Origin: Actinobacteria bacterium 13_2_20CM_68_14 | GTDB taxonomy: Bacteria > Actinomycetota > Thermoleophilia > Gaiellales > Gaiellaceae | Assembly: GCA_001914705.1 (NCBI GenBank) | Contig: MNDB01000082.1 | Span: forward strand, 1 to 13,575 | Direction of reading: 5' to 3' | Length of the DNA stretch: 13,575 nucleotides | Shown: positions 12,779 to 13,575 of the stretch, one piece after another | Numbering within the stretch: position 1 is the first letter of the stretch | How the letters are laid out: each line of letters starts with the position of its first letter | The notes under the pieces: model-generated | What the model was told of the DNA's origin: nothing | Databases searched by the model: none | The model's input: the letters and a program-made list of their open reading frames with translations, nothing else | Program-made: the position numbers and the translations under genes

Positions 12779-13575
12779 GTGGCGGGATACGACCATGACC
12801 ACTCGAACGACCGGCGGATGCTCGCCGGGGCGCTCGCGCTCATCGTCGGGTTGCTCGTCGCCGAGATCGTCGTCGGACTTGCCGCGAGCTCGCTCGCGCT
12901 TCTCGCCGACGCCGGGCACATGCTCACCGACGCGGCCGCCCTTGCGCTCGCGCTCGTCGCGGCCTCTTTCGCGCGACGCCCGCCGGGCGGAAGCTGGACG
13001 TTCGGCTTCCGGCGCGTCGAGATCCTCGCAGCGCTGGCGAACGGGATCACGCTCGCGCTCGTCGGGATCTGGATCGTCTTCGAGGCGGTGCGGCGGCTCG
13101 TCTCGCCGCCTGATGTCCATGGCGGGCTCGTGCTCGCGCTCGCGGGCGCCGGCATCCTCGTCAACCTCGCGGCGGCGGGGCTGCTCGCGGGGCCGAGCCG
13201 CAACAGCCTGAACATTCGGGGTGCGTTCCTGCACGTCACGACCGACCTGGCGGCGTTCGTCGGCACCGCGGTCGCGGGCGCACTGATCCTCGTCACCGGC
13301 TGGAACCGGTTCGACCCACTGGCGAGCCTCGCGGTCGCAGGACTGATCTTTTGGTCGAGCGCGATCCTGCTGCGGGAGTCGTCGCGGATTCTGCTGGAGA
13401 TTTCGCCGGGCGAGATGCCTCCCGACGAGGTCGCCGAGGCGATGCTCGCCATCCCGGACGTCGTCGAGGTGCACGACCTGCACGTCTGGACGGTCGGCAG
13501 CGGCTTCCCGGCGCTCTCCGCGCACGTGCTCGTCCGGCCGGAGGGCGACTGCCACGAAGCGCGCCGCGAGCTGGC
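12779..13575 (+). CDS. Cation diffusion facilitator family transporter (probable zinc exporter), incomplete at the window edge
   Basis: At least 265 residues, running off the right end. It is an inner-membrane proton-coupled exporter of Zn2+ or similar divalent metals. A short His/Asp-rich head (GYDHDHSND) precedes six membrane helices. The metal site is intact: HMLTD in helix 2 (His47, Asp51) and HVTTD in helix 5 (His152, Asp156), the HD-HD arrangement typical of zinc-transporting members. LNIRGAFLH before helix 5 and the C-terminal regulatory domain (VEVHDLHVWTVGSGFPALSA) are both family hallmarks. The GTG at 12779 is chosen because it includes the His-rich head; the ribosome site is weak (GAGGG about 15 bases upstream), in line with coupling to the channel gene that ends 24 bases before. 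An internal ATG at 12818 is less likely because it would remove the head. Confidence 0.92.
   Translation, partial: MAGYDHDHSNDRRMLAGALALIVGLLVAEIVVGLAASSLALLADAGHMLTDAAALALALVAASFARRPPGGSWTFGFRRVEILAALANGITLALVGIWIVFEAVRRLVSPPDVHGGLVLALAGAGILVNLAAAGLLAGPSRNSLNIRGAFLHVTTDLAAFVGTAVAGALILVTGWNRFDPLASLAVAGLIFWSSAILLRESSRILLEISPGEMPPDEVAEAMLAIPDVVEVHDLHVWTVGSGFPALSAHVLVRPEGDCHEARREL

Noticed and set aside
12677..13555. A 292-residue open frame on the - strand opposite the cation exporter
   Set aside because: Composition is Arg/Asp/Glu-rich and repetitive; the + strand encodes a clear CDF transporter with its metal ligands.

Overview
The window is high-GC DNA whose proteins resemble those of Actinobacteria, most likely the class Thermoleophilia (Solirubrobacterales or Gaiellales). 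This rests on three things recalled rather than searched: the LuxR-regulator family whose remnant sits near 5.5-6.3 kb, the membrane protein with a C-terminal FSW...YRWLVRPVF module, and the Clp ATPase linked to a possible Clp-fold protease fragment. No rRNA, tRNA, CRISPR array or insertion sequence was recognised.

Left part (1-5076, all + strand). A sigma-70 family factor with an added C-terminal LuxR-type helix-turn-helix overlaps, by GTGA, a single-pass membrane protein with a C-terminal beta-rich module. A roughly 400-base non-coding stretch with several hairpins follows. Next is a large secreted enzyme gene: signal peptide, three near-identical fibronectin III repeats, an alkaline-phosphatase-superfamily phosphoesterase, a proline-rich linker and a GH16 glycoside hydrolase. 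The linker and GH16 part are in a different frame from the rest, so the gene is frameshifted near 4280.

Middle (5077-6264). About 420 bases have no recognisable gene. They are followed by the decayed 3' part of a LuxR-family regulator, with two frame changes and at least one internal deletion but an intact C-terminal DNA-binding domain.

Right part (6269-13575). On the - strand are a site-2 protease (M50 plus two CBS domains) and, upstream of it, a small 70-residue ORF. Divergent from that ORF is an HD-GYP protein on the + strand. It ends one base from a - strand operon of three genes, in transcription order: a Clp/Hsp100 AAA+ ATPase, an 89-residue membrane-anchored protein that looks like the N-terminus of a Clp-fold (SDH/SppA-like) protease, and a 70-residue charged protein. 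Divergent from the Clp ATPase are an MscS-type mechanosensitive channel and a cation diffusion facilitator that runs off the window.

Taken together, the window holds envelope, stress and signalling functions. The points most worth a second look are the sigma-LuxR fusion with its coupled membrane partner, the phosphoesterase-GH16 fusion with its frame change, and the Clp ATPase that seems to lack the ClpP docking loop beside a truncated Clp-fold protease.
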